From: Nitrospirota bacterium
GTDB lineage: Bacteria > Nitrospirota > JACRHJ01
DNA: 10,443 nucleotides
Assembly (NCBI GenBank): GCA_021785055.1
Contig: JAJYGS010000077.1
Coordinates: forward strand, 1 to 10,443
Direction: 5' to 3'
Within the stretch, counting starts at the first letter, position 1; each line of letters starts with the position of its first letter. A program made the position numbers and the translations under genes. Below, piece after piece: positions 1 to 6,190 of the stretch. The notes below the pieces were generated by a model. That model did no database searches. It saw nothing but the letters and a program-made list of their open reading frames with translations, and was not told the DNA's origin.

Positions 1-858
1 GCTACGGGCGTCGGCAGCACGGATGTCGCAGCGGCGATGATAACGGGCGAGATATGGTTCAAGGTCCCGGAGAGCATAAAGTTTGTTTATTACGGCAAGC
101 TCAGGAAATGGGTCTCAGGCAAAGATCTTATCCTCCATACCATCGGCGACATCGGCGTGGACGGCGCGCTCTACAAGGCTATGGAGTTTACGGGCGAAAC
201 GATAGAAAAAATGGATATGTCCGGTAGACTTACGATGGCGAATATGGCCATAGAGGCCGGCGGCAAGAACGGGATTATCGCCCCGGACGACATAACCAGG
301 GAATACGAGAGCGGCAGGGCGAAGCGAAGGCCGAAGTTCTACAAGTCCGACAGGAAGGCCGTTTACGCTGAAGTGCGCGAGTACGACTGCTCGAAGCTTG
401 AGCCGCAGGTGGCCTGCCCGCACCTGCCGGAAAATACCAGGGGCGTGAGCGAGCTTTCTCATATAAACATACATCAATCCGTTGTCGGCTCCTGCACGAA
501 CGGGAGGATAGAAGACCTGCGCGTCGCGGCGAAAGTGCTGAAGGGCCGGAAGGTGCATCCGGACGTGCGGATGATAATAATTCCGGCGACGCAGGCGATA
601 TACAAGCAGGCGATGAAAGAGGGCCTGTTCAATATCTTCATCGACGCGCAGGCTGCGGTATCAACGCCCACTTGCGGGCCGTGCCTTGGCGGGCACATGG
701 GCATCCTTGCAAAGGGAGAACGTTCCATCGCCACTACGAACAGGAATTTCGTCGGGCGAATGGGGCACCCGGAGTCCGAGGTATATCTTGCAAACCCGGC
801 AATCGCCGCGGCGTCTGCGGTTCTTGGCAGGATTGGAAGCCCGGACGAACTGAAATAG
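1..858 (+). CDS. leuC: 3-isopropylmalate dehydratase large subunit, 5'-truncated by the window edge
   Basis: This is the catalytic large subunit of isopropylmalate isomerase, which converts 2-isopropylmalate to 3-isopropylmalate in cytosolic leucine synthesis. The reading frame is open from base 1 and starts inside the conserved stretch reading ATGVGSTD...AAAM.TGE.WFKVPES, so the Met codon at 37 is internal and not the start. About 285 residues are present; the family is usually near 420, so roughly the first 130 are outside the window. The three [4Fe-4S] cysteine ligands are visible: codon 493 in VGSCTNGR, and codons 673 and 682 in TPTCGPCLGGHMG. This is an aconitase-superfamily protein. Close relatives include homoaconitase, but the leuD-leuB neighbours favour the leucine pathway. 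The stop codon is embedded in the Shine-Dalgarno sequence AGGAGG (857-862) of leuD, so the two subunits are probably made together. Confidence 0.95.
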   Translation, partial: ATGVGSTDVAAAMITGEIWFKVPESIKFVYYGKLRKWVSGKDLILHTIGDIGVDGALYKAMEFTGETIEKMDMSGRLTMANMAIEAGGKNGIIAPDDITREYESGRAKRRPKFYKSDRKAVYAEVREYDCSKLEPQVACPHLPENTRGVSELSHINIHQSVVGSCTNGRIEDLRVAAKVLKGRKVHPDVRMIIIPATQAIYKQAMKEGLFNIFIDAQAAVSTPTCGPCLGGHMGILAKGERSIATTNRNFVGRMGHPESEVYLANPAIAAASAVLGRIGSPDELK

Positions 859-867
859 GAGGCATAA

Positions 868-1362
868 ATGAAACTGAAAGGACATGCCTGGAAGTTCGGC
901 GCGGACATCGATACCGATGCGATAATCCCGGCCCGTTACCTGAATACCTCGGAGCCGTCCGAGCTTGCAAAGCACCTCATGGAGGACAGCAAACAGCCCG
1001 ATTTTATCAAGAATATGGGCAGGGGCGACATCATCGTGGCCGATAAGAATTTCGGATGCGGCTCCTCGCGCGAGCATGCCCCGATAGCCATAAAGGCAGC
1101 TGGAGTCTCGTGCGTGGTGGCGAAGACGTTCGCAAGGATATTCTACCGCAATTCGTTCAACATGGGTCTCCCGATATTCGAGTGCCCGGAGGCCGTGGAC
1201 GGCATCGCGCAGGGGGACGCAGTCGAGGTGGACGCGGAAAACGGGATAATAAAGAACCTGACAACCAGCAAGACGTATCAGGCCGCTCCAATTCCGCCGT
1301 TCATGCAGGAGCTTATTGCCGCGGGCGGGCTGATGGAATGGGTGAAGAAGAAGGTCGCATAA
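868..1362 (+). CDS. leuD: 3-isopropylmalate dehydratase small subunit
   Basis: This is the small (swivel-domain) subunit that pairs with LeuC and supplies substrate-binding residues to the isopropylmalate isomerase active site. At 164 residues it belongs to the short, archaeal/clostridial-like LeuD class rather than the ~200-residue enterobacterial class. Visible signatures are DTDAIIPARYLNT (loop Y24-L25-N26-T27) and the hallmark GCGSSREHA at residues 63-71. The YLxT loop is the segment that contacts the substrate gamma-group in this superfamily, so some overlap with homoaconitase-type small subunits exists. The context (leuC, leuB) argues for the leucine pathway. The start is chosen because an ideal AGGAGG lies five bases upstream of the ATG. 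The ~98-base gap after its stop holds a palindromic repeat and then the leuB ribosome binding site. Confidence 0.94.
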   Translation: MKLKGHAWKFGADIDTDAIIPARYLNTSEPSELAKHLMEDSKQPDFIKNMGRGDIIVADKNFGCGSSREHAPIAIKAAGVSCVVAKTFARIFYRNSFNMGLPIFECPEAVDGIAQGDAVEVDAENGIIKNLTTSKTYQAAPIPPFMQELIAAGGLMEWVKKKVA

Positions 1363-1371
1363 CGTTACTTA

Positions 1372-1434
1372 TGTCATTCCAGTGAAGGCGGGAATCCAGT
1401 GGCTTTAATGCCAGCCCGTTTTTGCAGGATGACG
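1372..1434. repeat. Palindromic intergenic repeat (REP/MITE-like, dRS3-like core)
   Basis: The left edge reads TGTCATTCC (1372-1380) and the right edge GGATGACG (1427-1434), which are imperfect inverted copies of each other. Inside the left half, ATTCC (1376-1380) and GGGAAT (1390-1395) form a second nearly palindromic unit of the ATTCCC-N8-GGGAAT kind. A TGGC/GCCA hairpin lies at 1400-1413. This resembles the short 'GTCATTCC...GGAATCCAG' dispersed palindromes found in many Proteobacteria and related genomes. That it is dispersed in this genome is inferred, because only one copy is in the window. It lies between leuD and leuB, where it could fold in the mRNA without blocking readthrough, as no T-tract follows. 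Confidence 0.6.
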
Positions 1435-1460
1435 GTTAATACTCGAAGGGAGATTTCATA

Positions 1461-2525
1461 ATGCCAAAAAGCTATAAGATTGCGCTCGTCCCCGGAGACG
1501 GGACGGGGCCTGAAGTGGTAGCGGAAGCGGTAAAGGTAGTCAAATCTGCGGCGAAGAGGGCAGGTTTTGGTCTGTCTTTCAAGACATTCGATTTCGGCGG
1601 GGAGCGCTACAAAAAAACCGGCGAGACACTGTCCGACAAGGACGTCGATACGCTCCGGGATTATGACGCCATACTTCTTGGCGCAATAGGCCATCCGGAC
1701 GTCGCGCCTGGAATCCTTGAGAAGGGGATACTGCTGAAGATGCGGTTCGCGCTCGACCTCTACGTGAATCTAAGGCCCGTGAAGCTCCTGCCGGGCGTGG
1801 AGACGCCGCTTAAGGACAAGGGCCCGAAAGAGATAAACTACGTGGTTGTCCGCGAAAATACTGAAGGTCTTTATGCGGGCGCAGGCGGAGTGCTCAAAAA
1901 AGGAACGCCGGACGAAGTTGCCGTGCAGGAATCGATAAACACCAGGAAGGGTGTCGAGCGCTGCATCCGCTACGCCTTCGATTACACGAAGAAGACCGGC
2001 AGGAAGAAAGTCACTCTCTGCGGCAAGACGAATGTCCTGACATTCGCGTTCGACCTTTGGGAACGCGCGTTCTACGAAGTCGCGAAGGAGTATCCGAAAA
2101 TAAAGGCGGATTACGCGCACGTTGATGCGACGACGATGTGGATGGTGAAGAACCCGGAGTGGTTCGATGTTATTGTTACGGACAACATGTTCGGGGACAT
2201 CATAACCGACTTGGGCGCGATGACGCAGGGCGGAATGGGCATCGCCGCCGGCGGCAATATAAATCCAAAGGGTGTCTCTATGTTCGAGCCGATAGGCGGC
2301 TCCGCGCCGAAATATACGGGCATGAATATTATCAACCCGCTCGCCGCGATATGCGCGGCGCAGATGATGCTCGAACACCTGGGCGAGACAAAAGCTGCCG
2401 GCTGGATAGAAAAGTCGGTCGTCAAGGCCATATCCAAGATGGACAGCCTCGCCGCCGGGAAGATGGGGATGAGCACGAGCGAGGTCGGAAGCATGGTGGC
2501 GAAATTCGTCAAGGAGTCTGATTAA
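1461..2525 (+). CDS. leuB: 3-isopropylmalate dehydrogenase (actinobacterial-like LeuB subfamily), NADP-type cofactor residues
   Basis: This beta-decarboxylating dehydrogenase oxidises 3-isopropylmalate to 2-oxoisocaproate, the last pathway-specific step before transamination to leucine. It has 354 residues, normal for the family. PGDGTGPEV near the N-terminus, R95, R105, R131, Y138, K189, D222, D246 and D250 match the known substrate, catalytic and Mg2+ residues of LeuB. Leu91-Leu92 before KMR fits the hydrophobic pocket for the isopropyl group. Overall sequence style resembles actinobacterial LeuB more than the E. coli enzyme. The odd point is the cofactor loop EPIGGSAPKYTG, with K284-Y285 where NAD-LeuB has Asp-Ile. 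An AGGGAG (1447-1452) eight bases before the ATG supports the start. The stop overlaps the asd start (TAATG). Isocitrate, homoisocitrate or tartrate dehydrogenase activity is less likely given the operon. Confidence 0.88.
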   Translation: MPKSYKIALVPGDGTGPEVVAEAVKVVKSAAKRAGFGLSFKTFDFGGERYKKTGETLSDKDVDTLRDYDAILLGAIGHPDVAPGILEKGILLKMRFALDLYVNLRPVKLLPGVETPLKDKGPKEINYVVVRENTEGLYAGAGGVLKKGTPDEVAVQESINTRKGVERCIRYAFDYTKKTGRKKVTLCGKTNVLTFAFDLWERAFYEVAKEYPKIKADYAHVDATTMWMVKNPEWFDVIVTDNMFGDIITDLGAMTQGGMGIAAGGNINPKGVSMFEPIGGSAPKYTGMNIINPLAAICAAQMMLEHLGETKAAGWIEKSVVKAISKMDSLAAGKMGMSTSEVGSMVAKFVKESD

Positions 2526-3538
2526 TGCTGAAGAAGAAAGATAAATACGTCGTTGCGGTTGTTGGGGCTACCGGCGCGGTCGGCGTGGAGATGGTCTCCA
2601 CGCTGAAGGAGAGGAATTTCCCGGTAGCGGAGCTTAAGCTTTATGCCTCCGAGAAGTCCGAGGGGAAAAAGGTCGAGTTCAAGGGCAAGGAGCTTACTGT
2701 CCATAAGCTGGATAAAAATTCCTTTAAGGATGTAGACATCGCGCTCTTCTCGGCAGGCGCTTCGAGGAGCCTTGAGTTCGCGCCAATAGCCGCCGCGGAC
2801 GGATGCATCGTGATAGACAACTCCAGCGCGTGGAGGATGGATCCGGACGTGCCGCTCGTTGTTCCGGAGGTGAACGCGAAAGACCTTAAGTCTATTCCGA
2901 AAGGCATAATCGCAAACCCGAACTGCTCCACGATACAGATGCTTGTCGCCCTGAAGCCCATCCACGAAGCGGCGAAGATCAAGCGCATCGTCGTCACGAC
3001 CTTTCAATCCGTTTCCGGGACGGGGAAAAAAGCTATGGACGAGCTGATGGACCAGACGACGGCGCTCCTGAACTTCAAACCCGTTCAGAAGAAGGTCTAT
3101 CCGCACCAGATAGCATTTAATGTCCTGCCGCATATCGACTCCTTCCTGGAGAACGGCTATACCAAGGAAGAGATGAAGATGGTCAACGAGACGCACAAGA
3201 TGCTCGACCCGAACATCAAGGTTACAGCGACCACGGTGCGCGTCCCGGTATTCAGGTGCCATTCGGAATCCGTAAACATAGAAACGGAGAAGAAGCTTAC
3301 GGCGAACGAGGCCAGGGCGATACTCTCCGCCGCTCCCGGCGTTATCGTCATGGACGACCCGGCAAGGAACCTCTATCCCCTCGCCATCGACGCGATGGGC
3401 CACTACGAGACATACGTGGGCCGCATCCGTGAGGATGAATCGATAGACTGTGGTCTTAACATATGGGTAGTCTCGGACAACCTCCTGAAAGGCGCTGCCC
3501 TGAACGCAGTGCAGATAGCGGAAGAATTGATAAGATAA
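2525..3538 (+). CDS. asd: Aspartate-semialdehyde dehydrogenase
   Basis: The enzyme reduces L-4-aspartyl phosphate with NADPH to aspartate semialdehyde, the branch point to lysine/diaminopimelate, threonine and methionine. It has 337 residues, full length. The Rossmann motif GATGAVG lies at 14-20, the nucleophile C134 in NPNCST, the SVSGTGKKAMDEL stretch at 162-174, and the phosphate/substrate residues R239 and H246 in RVPVFRCHSES. The ATG shares one base with the leuB stop (TAATG). There is no separate Shine-Dalgarno beyond AAGGAG inside the end of leuB (2511-2516), so translation is probably coupled to leuB. leuC-leuD-leuB-asd is a familiar order, also seen in pseudomonads, and links the branched-chain and aspartate families on one transcript. 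An intrinsic terminator lies 34 bases after the stop. Confidence 0.95.
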   Translation: MLKKKDKYVVAVVGATGAVGVEMVSTLKERNFPVAELKLYASEKSEGKKVEFKGKELTVHKLDKNSFKDVDIALFSAGASRSLEFAPIAAADGCIVIDNSSAWRMDPDVPLVVPEVNAKDLKSIPKGIIANPNCSTIQMLVALKPIHEAAKIKRIVVTTFQSVSGTGKKAMDELMDQTTALLNFKPVQKKVYPHQIAFNVLPHIDSFLENGYTKEEMKMVNETHKMLDPNIKVTATTVRVPVFRCHSESVNIETEKKLTANEARAILSAAPGVIVMDDPARNLYPLAIDAMGHYETYVGRIREDESIDCGLNIWVVSDNLLKGAALNAVQIAEELIR

Positions 3539-3572
3539 AGCCGTTACTTTCGGTAGGAATTATGTTAAACTT

Positions 3573-3596
3573 GGGGATAATTTCATCCCCTTTTTT
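3573..3596 (+). terminator. Rho-independent terminator of the leu-asd operon
   Basis: GGGGAT (3573-3578) pairs perfectly with ATCCCC (3585-3590) around the six-base loop AATTTC, and six T residues follow at once (3591-3596). This is a classical intrinsic terminator 34 bases after the asd stop. It ends only four bases before the tldD start codon, which leaves no ordinary leader or Shine-Dalgarno for tldD. The stem also contains GATAAT (3576-3581), five of six matches to a sigma70 -10 hexamer. Confidence 0.85.
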
Positions 3597-3599
3597 ATT

Positions 3600-4985
3600 A
3601 TGGACAAAATAGATTATTCAAAAATATTGAAGACCGCACTCGCGCGCGGAGGCGAGTATGCCGACCTTTACGTCGAGCATACAGTCCCCACGGCGATCGC
3701 GCTCGAAGACGGCAAGGTGGAAAAAGTCATATCCGGCGTGGAAATCGGCGCGGGCCTCCGTGTTATTACCGGTTTCAGGACGATATACGCCTATACGAAC
3801 GACCTTACGGATGCGGCGCTTCTCAACCTCGCAGCTGAGGTGTCGCGCGCCTGTAGCCGGTTGGCCGGAGGCGGAGACATTGTTATTGACCTGCGCGAGA
3901 AGCATACGCCCGTTACGCACAGGATAATCGAGCCGCCGGAAGGCGTGGCCGTGGAGCGCAAACTTGCACTTGTGAGGGAGGCGGACATGGCGGCGAGGGC
4001 TGTGAGCGGGAAGGTATCCCAGGTTGCGGTTCAATACCGGGACACGCTACAGCGCGTGACAATCGCCTGCTCCGACGGAACGCTTGCCCGCGACGAGAGA
4101 TATTATCTCGTGGCGGCGGTGAATGTTGTGGCGAAGGACGGGAGCGTCGTGCAGACCGGATATGACGCCGCGGGAGGGAATATCGGTTTCGAGCTGTTTA
4201 GCGAATTCCCCGCCGCATCAGTCGCCGAGAAGGCGGCGAAACGGGCGGTGATGATGCTCTCCGCGCGCCCTGCGCCTGGGGGCAGGATGCCCGTCGTGCT
4301 TTCTTCCGAGGCGGGCGGGACTATGGTGCACGAGGCAATAGGACACGGTCTGGAGGCCGATCTCTCCCAGAACGGTCTTTCGGTCTACACGGGGAAAGTG
4401 GGCCGGCAGGTCGGCTCGCCGCTTGTTACGGTGGTAGACGATGCGACGCTGCAAAACAGGCGCGGCTCGTTTAAGTTCGACGACGAAGGCATCGAGGCCC
4501 AAAGGACGGTGTTGGTGGAAAAAGGTGTGCTTAAGGGCTTTATGTACGACAGGCTCGCAGCGATGAAGGACGGTGTCTTCTCCAGCGGAAACGGCAGGCG
4601 CGAATCCTACATGGCGCGGCCCATACCGCGCATGACGAATACGATGATACTGCCGGGGACGAGCGAGCCGTCCGAGATTCTTCGCTCGTGCGACAGTGGA
4701 CTCCTTGTGAAGAAGATGGGCGGCGGCCAGGTGAACACCGTAAACGGCGATTTCGTATTCGAGGTCAGCGAGGGTTATATAATAGAAAAAGGTGAAGCTT
4801 CCGAGCCCGTGCGCGGAGCGACTCTTGTAGGGAACGGTCCTCAGGCGCTCTCAAGCATAAAGATGGTAGGAACCGACCTGGGTTTCGGTATCGGCACGTG
4901 CGGCAAGGACGGGCAGGGCGCGCCCGTTTCCGACGCGCAGCCGACTCTCTTGATTACGGATATAGTCGTAGGCGGCATGCATTGA
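3600..4985 (+). CDS. tldD: TldD family metalloprotease
   Basis: TldD is a cytosolic zinc protease that in E. coli works as a heterodimer with TldE (PmbA), with TldD carrying the metal. Known substrates include the microcin B17 precursor and the CcdA antitoxin. The 461-residue length is close to the family norm of about 460-480. The zinc motif H244-E245-x3-H249 (MVHEAIGHGLEAD) and the C-terminal ligand C434 in GTCGKDGQ are intact, so it should be active. The N-terminus (ILKTALARGGEYADLYVE) aligns well with TldD from the first codons, which supports the ATG at 3600 even though no Shine-Dalgarno precedes it; the asd terminator occupies that place. No tldE partner is in the window. The downstream methyltransferase starts within the stop codon (TGATG), so the two are translationally coupled. 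Confidence 0.92.
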   Translation: MDKIDYSKILKTALARGGEYADLYVEHTVPTAIALEDGKVEKVISGVEIGAGLRVITGFRTIYAYTNDLTDAALLNLAAEVSRACSRLAGGGDIVIDLREKHTPVTHRIIEPPEGVAVERKLALVREADMAARAVSGKVSQVAVQYRDTLQRVTIACSDGTLARDERYYLVAAVNVVAKDGSVVQTGYDAAGGNIGFELFSEFPAASVAEKAAKRAVMMLSARPAPGGRMPVVLSSEAGGTMVHEAIGHGLEADLSQNGLSVYTGKVGRQVGSPLVTVVDDATLQNRRGSFKFDDEGIEAQRTVLVEKGVLKGFMYDRLAAMKDGVFSSGNGRRESYMARPIPRMTNTMILPGTSEPSEILRSCDSGLLVKKMGGGQVNTVNGDFVFEVSEGYIIEKGEASEPVRGATLVGNGPQALSSIKMVGTDLGFGIGTCGKDGQGAPVSDAQPTLLITDIVVGGMH

Positions 4986-5611
4986 TGGGAACCGGCCTGG
5001 AAAGTACGTTCAATTTCTTTGAACGGAAGAGACGCATAATAACCGGCGTTTTTCTGCTTGTCGGAATCCCTCTGGTGCTTTTCACTCGCCCCGGATGGCC
5101 TGAAGGCGGTATAATCGACCAGGCGCTGGGATACGGGGGAACGCTCCTGATACTTGCCGGGCTTGCAGGGCGCGCATGGTGCACCATGTATATAGGAGGC
5201 CGGAAAAACAGCCAGCTTGTCCAGGACGGGCCGTATTCCATGTGCAGGAACCCGCTTTATTTCTTCTCGTTCCTGGGGGGGCTGGGCGCATGCGCCGTAC
5301 TTGAGAACCTCCCGGTAATTTTCCTGTATTTTGTGGTCTTTTCGCTTTATTATCCGTTCGTTATCAAGTCTGAAGAGAAGCGCCTTGAGATGCTTTTCGG
5401 AGCAGAATTTTCCAAATACAAGGAAAAAGTCCCGGCTTTCATTCCAAATCCGTTCGTTTTTAAGGCAGGCGGCAAAGCGCCCATCGAGGCGCGGCGCATG
5501 GCAAAAACTCTACTGGACGGGAGCATTTTCCTGTTTTTCATACCGCTTGCATACGTTATAGACTGGCTTCAGGCGAGCGGATTACTCCATGTATACTGGA
5601 AGATACCGTAA
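4985..5611 (+). CDS. Membrane methyltransferase of the isoprenylcysteine carboxyl / phospholipid methyltransferase superfamily
   Basis: This is a 208-residue integral membrane protein with about four hydrophobic segments, roughly residues 18-34, 47-70, 93-127 and 180-203. The superfamily signature is clear: GPYSMCRNPLY at 82-92 (GPY-x3-RNP-x-Y) followed by S-E130-E131-K-R-L...FG-x-E-F-x-x-Y at 129-145 and VPAFIPNP at 149-156. In ICMT/PEMT-type enzymes these elements bind S-adenosylmethionine and the methyl acceptor at the membrane face. The acceptor (lipid, quinone precursor, isoprenoid or protein) cannot be told from sequence. An in-frame open stretch extends upstream to 4898 inside tldD, but the ATG at 4985 is preferred because it forms the TGATG overlap and removes a basic, non-conserved extension. 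Coupling to tldD is notable, but I know of no functional link. Confidence 0.82.
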   Translation: MGTGLESTFNFFERKRRIITGVFLLVGIPLVLFTRPGWPEGGIIDQALGYGGTLLILAGLAGRAWCTMYIGGRKNSQLVQDGPYSMCRNPLYFFSFLGGLGACAVLENLPVIFLYFVVFSLYYPFVIKSEEKRLEMLFGAEFSKYKEKVPAFIPNPFVFKAGGKAPIEARRMAKTLLDGSIFLFFIPLAYVIDWLQASGLLHVYWKIP

Positions 5612-5625
5612 ATGTTAAATTTAGG

Positions 5626-5654
5626 TTGACTAAGGCATCGGTTTATAGTATAAA
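5626..5654 (+). promoter_or_regulatory. Sigma70-type promoter P1 for tRNA-Asp
   Basis: TTGACT (5626-5631) and TATAAA (5649-5654) are separated by exactly 17 bases. Each hexamer matches five of six consensus bases. Transcription would start near 5661, about 30 bases before the tRNA. The -35 box begins 14 bases after the methyltransferase stop codon. Confidence 0.75.
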
Positions 5655-5673
5655 TTCCAAGCTTTTCAGTTTC

Positions 5674-5682
5674 TGGTATAAT
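5674..5682 (+). promoter_or_regulatory. Extended -10 promoter P2 just upstream of tRNA-Asp
   Basis: TGG-TATAAT (5674-5682) is a perfect extended -10 element. A weak -35 (TTCCAA, 5655-5660) lies 16 bases upstream. Transcription would begin near 5689, only a few bases before the mature tRNA. It may act in tandem with P1 or be an A/T-rich discriminator of no effect. Confidence 0.5.
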
Positions 5683-5692
5683 TCCCGGAACC

Positions 5693-5769
5693 GGGGACGT
5701 AGCTCAGTTGGTTAGAGCGCCTGCCTGTCACGTAGGAGGTCGCGAGTTCGAGCCTCGTCGTCCCCGCCA
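5693..5769 (+). tRNA. tRNA-Asp (anticodon GUC), CCA encoded
   Basis: A complete 77-base cloverleaf can be drawn by hand. The acceptor GGGGACG (5693-5699) pairs with CGTCCCC (5759-5765). The D stem is GCTC/GAGC (5702-5705, 5715-5718). The anticodon stem is CCTGC/GTAGG (one G-U) with loop CTGTCAC and anticodon GTC at 5727-5729. The T stem is GCGAG/CTCGT with loop TTCGAGC. The discriminator base is G5766, the expected identity element for tRNA-Asp, and CCA (5767-5769) is genome-encoded. There is no sign of a nearby integrase or a duplicated tRNA end, so no integrated element is apparent here. Confidence 0.97.
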
Positions 5770-5779
5770 AAGTTAAAAA

Positions 5780-5806
5780 GGCGACAGTATTTCCTGTCGC
5801 CTTTTT
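5780..5806 (+). terminator. Rho-independent terminator of the tRNA-Asp transcript
   Basis: GGCGACAG (5780-5787) and CTGTCGCC (5794-5801) form a perfect 8-bp stem around TATTTC, followed by five T residues. The A-tract before the stem (5775-5779) extends the pairing to 13 bp, so the element could also stop transcription from the other strand. It lies ten bases after the tRNA CCA and would also stop readthrough from tldD and the methyltransferase gene. Confidence 0.92.
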
Positions 5807-5887
5807 GTTTCTCCGCCCGATTGCCTCCCTGAAGGTTTAAGAAACCAATATCAGAAATTAGCGGTATCCGGTTTTTCAAGGCAGGTT

Positions 5888-5971
5888 ATGAGGGCTAAAT
5901 TTGGGGCGGTTTTAAAGGGCCGCGGAGCGGTTTCCGGGCAATTCAGAGCGGTCAAATACGCCTGTTTTTAA
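5888..5971 (+). CDS. Possible 27-codon small ORF with a 7-residue repeat
   Basis: An ATG with AAGGCAGG (5878-5885) just upstream opens 27 codons ending at TAA 5969-5971. The predicted peptide is strongly basic (six Lys/Arg, no Asp or Glu). It repeats Ala-Val every seven residues: G-A-V at codons 6-8, G-A-V at 13-15 and R-A-V at 20-22. This reflects the base string GCGGT recurring every 21 bases (5906, 5927, 5948). It resembles no protein I know. Short ORFs of this size occur by chance, and the repeat may be a DNA feature (protein-binding sites two helical turns apart) rather than a peptide. The stop codon falls in the dyad element that follows. Confidence 0.2.
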   Translation: MRAKFGAVLKGRGAVSGQFRAVKYACF

Positions 5972-5990
5972 TGAAAACAGTCATTAAAAA
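5965..5990. repeat. 10-bp inverted repeat, operator-like or RNA switch-like
   Basis: TTTTTAATGA (5965-5974) and TCATTAAAAA (5981-5990) are exact inverted copies separated by AAACAG. A second hairpin, CTGTTTT (5962-5968) with AAAACAG (5974-5980), shares bases with the first, so the two RNA folds exclude each other. No T-tract follows the dyad, so it is not a normal terminator on the + strand. A binding site for a dimeric regulator is a reasonable alternative. Confidence 0.45.
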
Positions 5991-6023
5991 AAATTAATAT
6001 TTGTCGGTTTGGAGTAAAAGTAA

Positions 6024-6052
6024 TTGACTTTACGTGAAATTGCCGTTAAAGT
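6024..6052 (+). promoter_or_regulatory. Candidate sigma70 promoter in the intergenic region
   Basis: TTGACT (6024-6029) and TAAAGT (6047-6052) are spaced by 17 bases. The -10 box matches four of six consensus bases. Predicted start is near 6059. It would give either a ~230-base leader for the kinase gene or a separate short RNA. A weak stem, CTTCGAG (6072-6078) with CTCAAG (6098-6103), ends in TTTTT (6104-6108). Confidence 0.35.
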
Positions 6053-6190
6053 TTAAACTGCGCAAGCGTGCCTTCGAGTAGATATGTAAATGGGAAGCTC
6101 AAGTTTTTATATAAAAGACATCTATCCACAGGAATTAAATATTTTTGAGTATGTTGATAATAACATCTGCTACTATTATTTGCGGGTTAA

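Larger units (their letters stand above)
5807..6190. other. Intergenic stretch without a secure gene
   Basis: About 380 bases, more AT-rich than the flanking genes, separate the tRNA terminator from the kinase promoter. I see no convincing conserved protein on either strand. It holds a small possible ORF (5888-5971), a 10-bp dyad (5965-5990), a sigma70-like promoter (6024-6052) and short hairpins such as GGTTT/AAACC (5834-5846) and ATGTT/AACAT (6151-6166). No known riboswitch class or small-RNA family was recognised by eye. It may be the regulatory region of the kinase operon. Confidence 0.6.

Noticed and set aside
1770..2378. Long minus-strand ORF of about 200 codons opposite leuB (and a similar one at 2522-3403 opposite asd)
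   Set aside because: They are antisense shadows produced by GC-rich codon use in conserved genes; they have no recognisable motifs and are rich in Arg and His as expected for such shadows.
3658..3927. An 89-codon + strand ORF preceded by a good GGAGG at 3649-3653
   Set aside because: It lies wholly inside tldD in another frame; the tldD frame has clear family conservation through this region, including before 3658, and the ORF product looks like no protein.
4898..4984. Upstream in-frame extension of the methyltransferase ORF
   Set aside because: It would overlap the conserved TldD C-terminus, including its Cys ligand region, and adds a basic stretch lacking family similarity. The ATG at 4985 in TGATG is the better start.
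5693..5769. tRNA-Asp as an integration site for a genomic island
   Set aside because: No repeat of the tRNA 3' end, integrase or recombination gene is seen downstream in the window.
5906..5952. CRISPR or iteron array from the regularly spaced GCGGT
   Set aside because: The repeat is only five bases long with three regular copies, far below CRISPR repeat size, and no replication gene or Cas gene is near.
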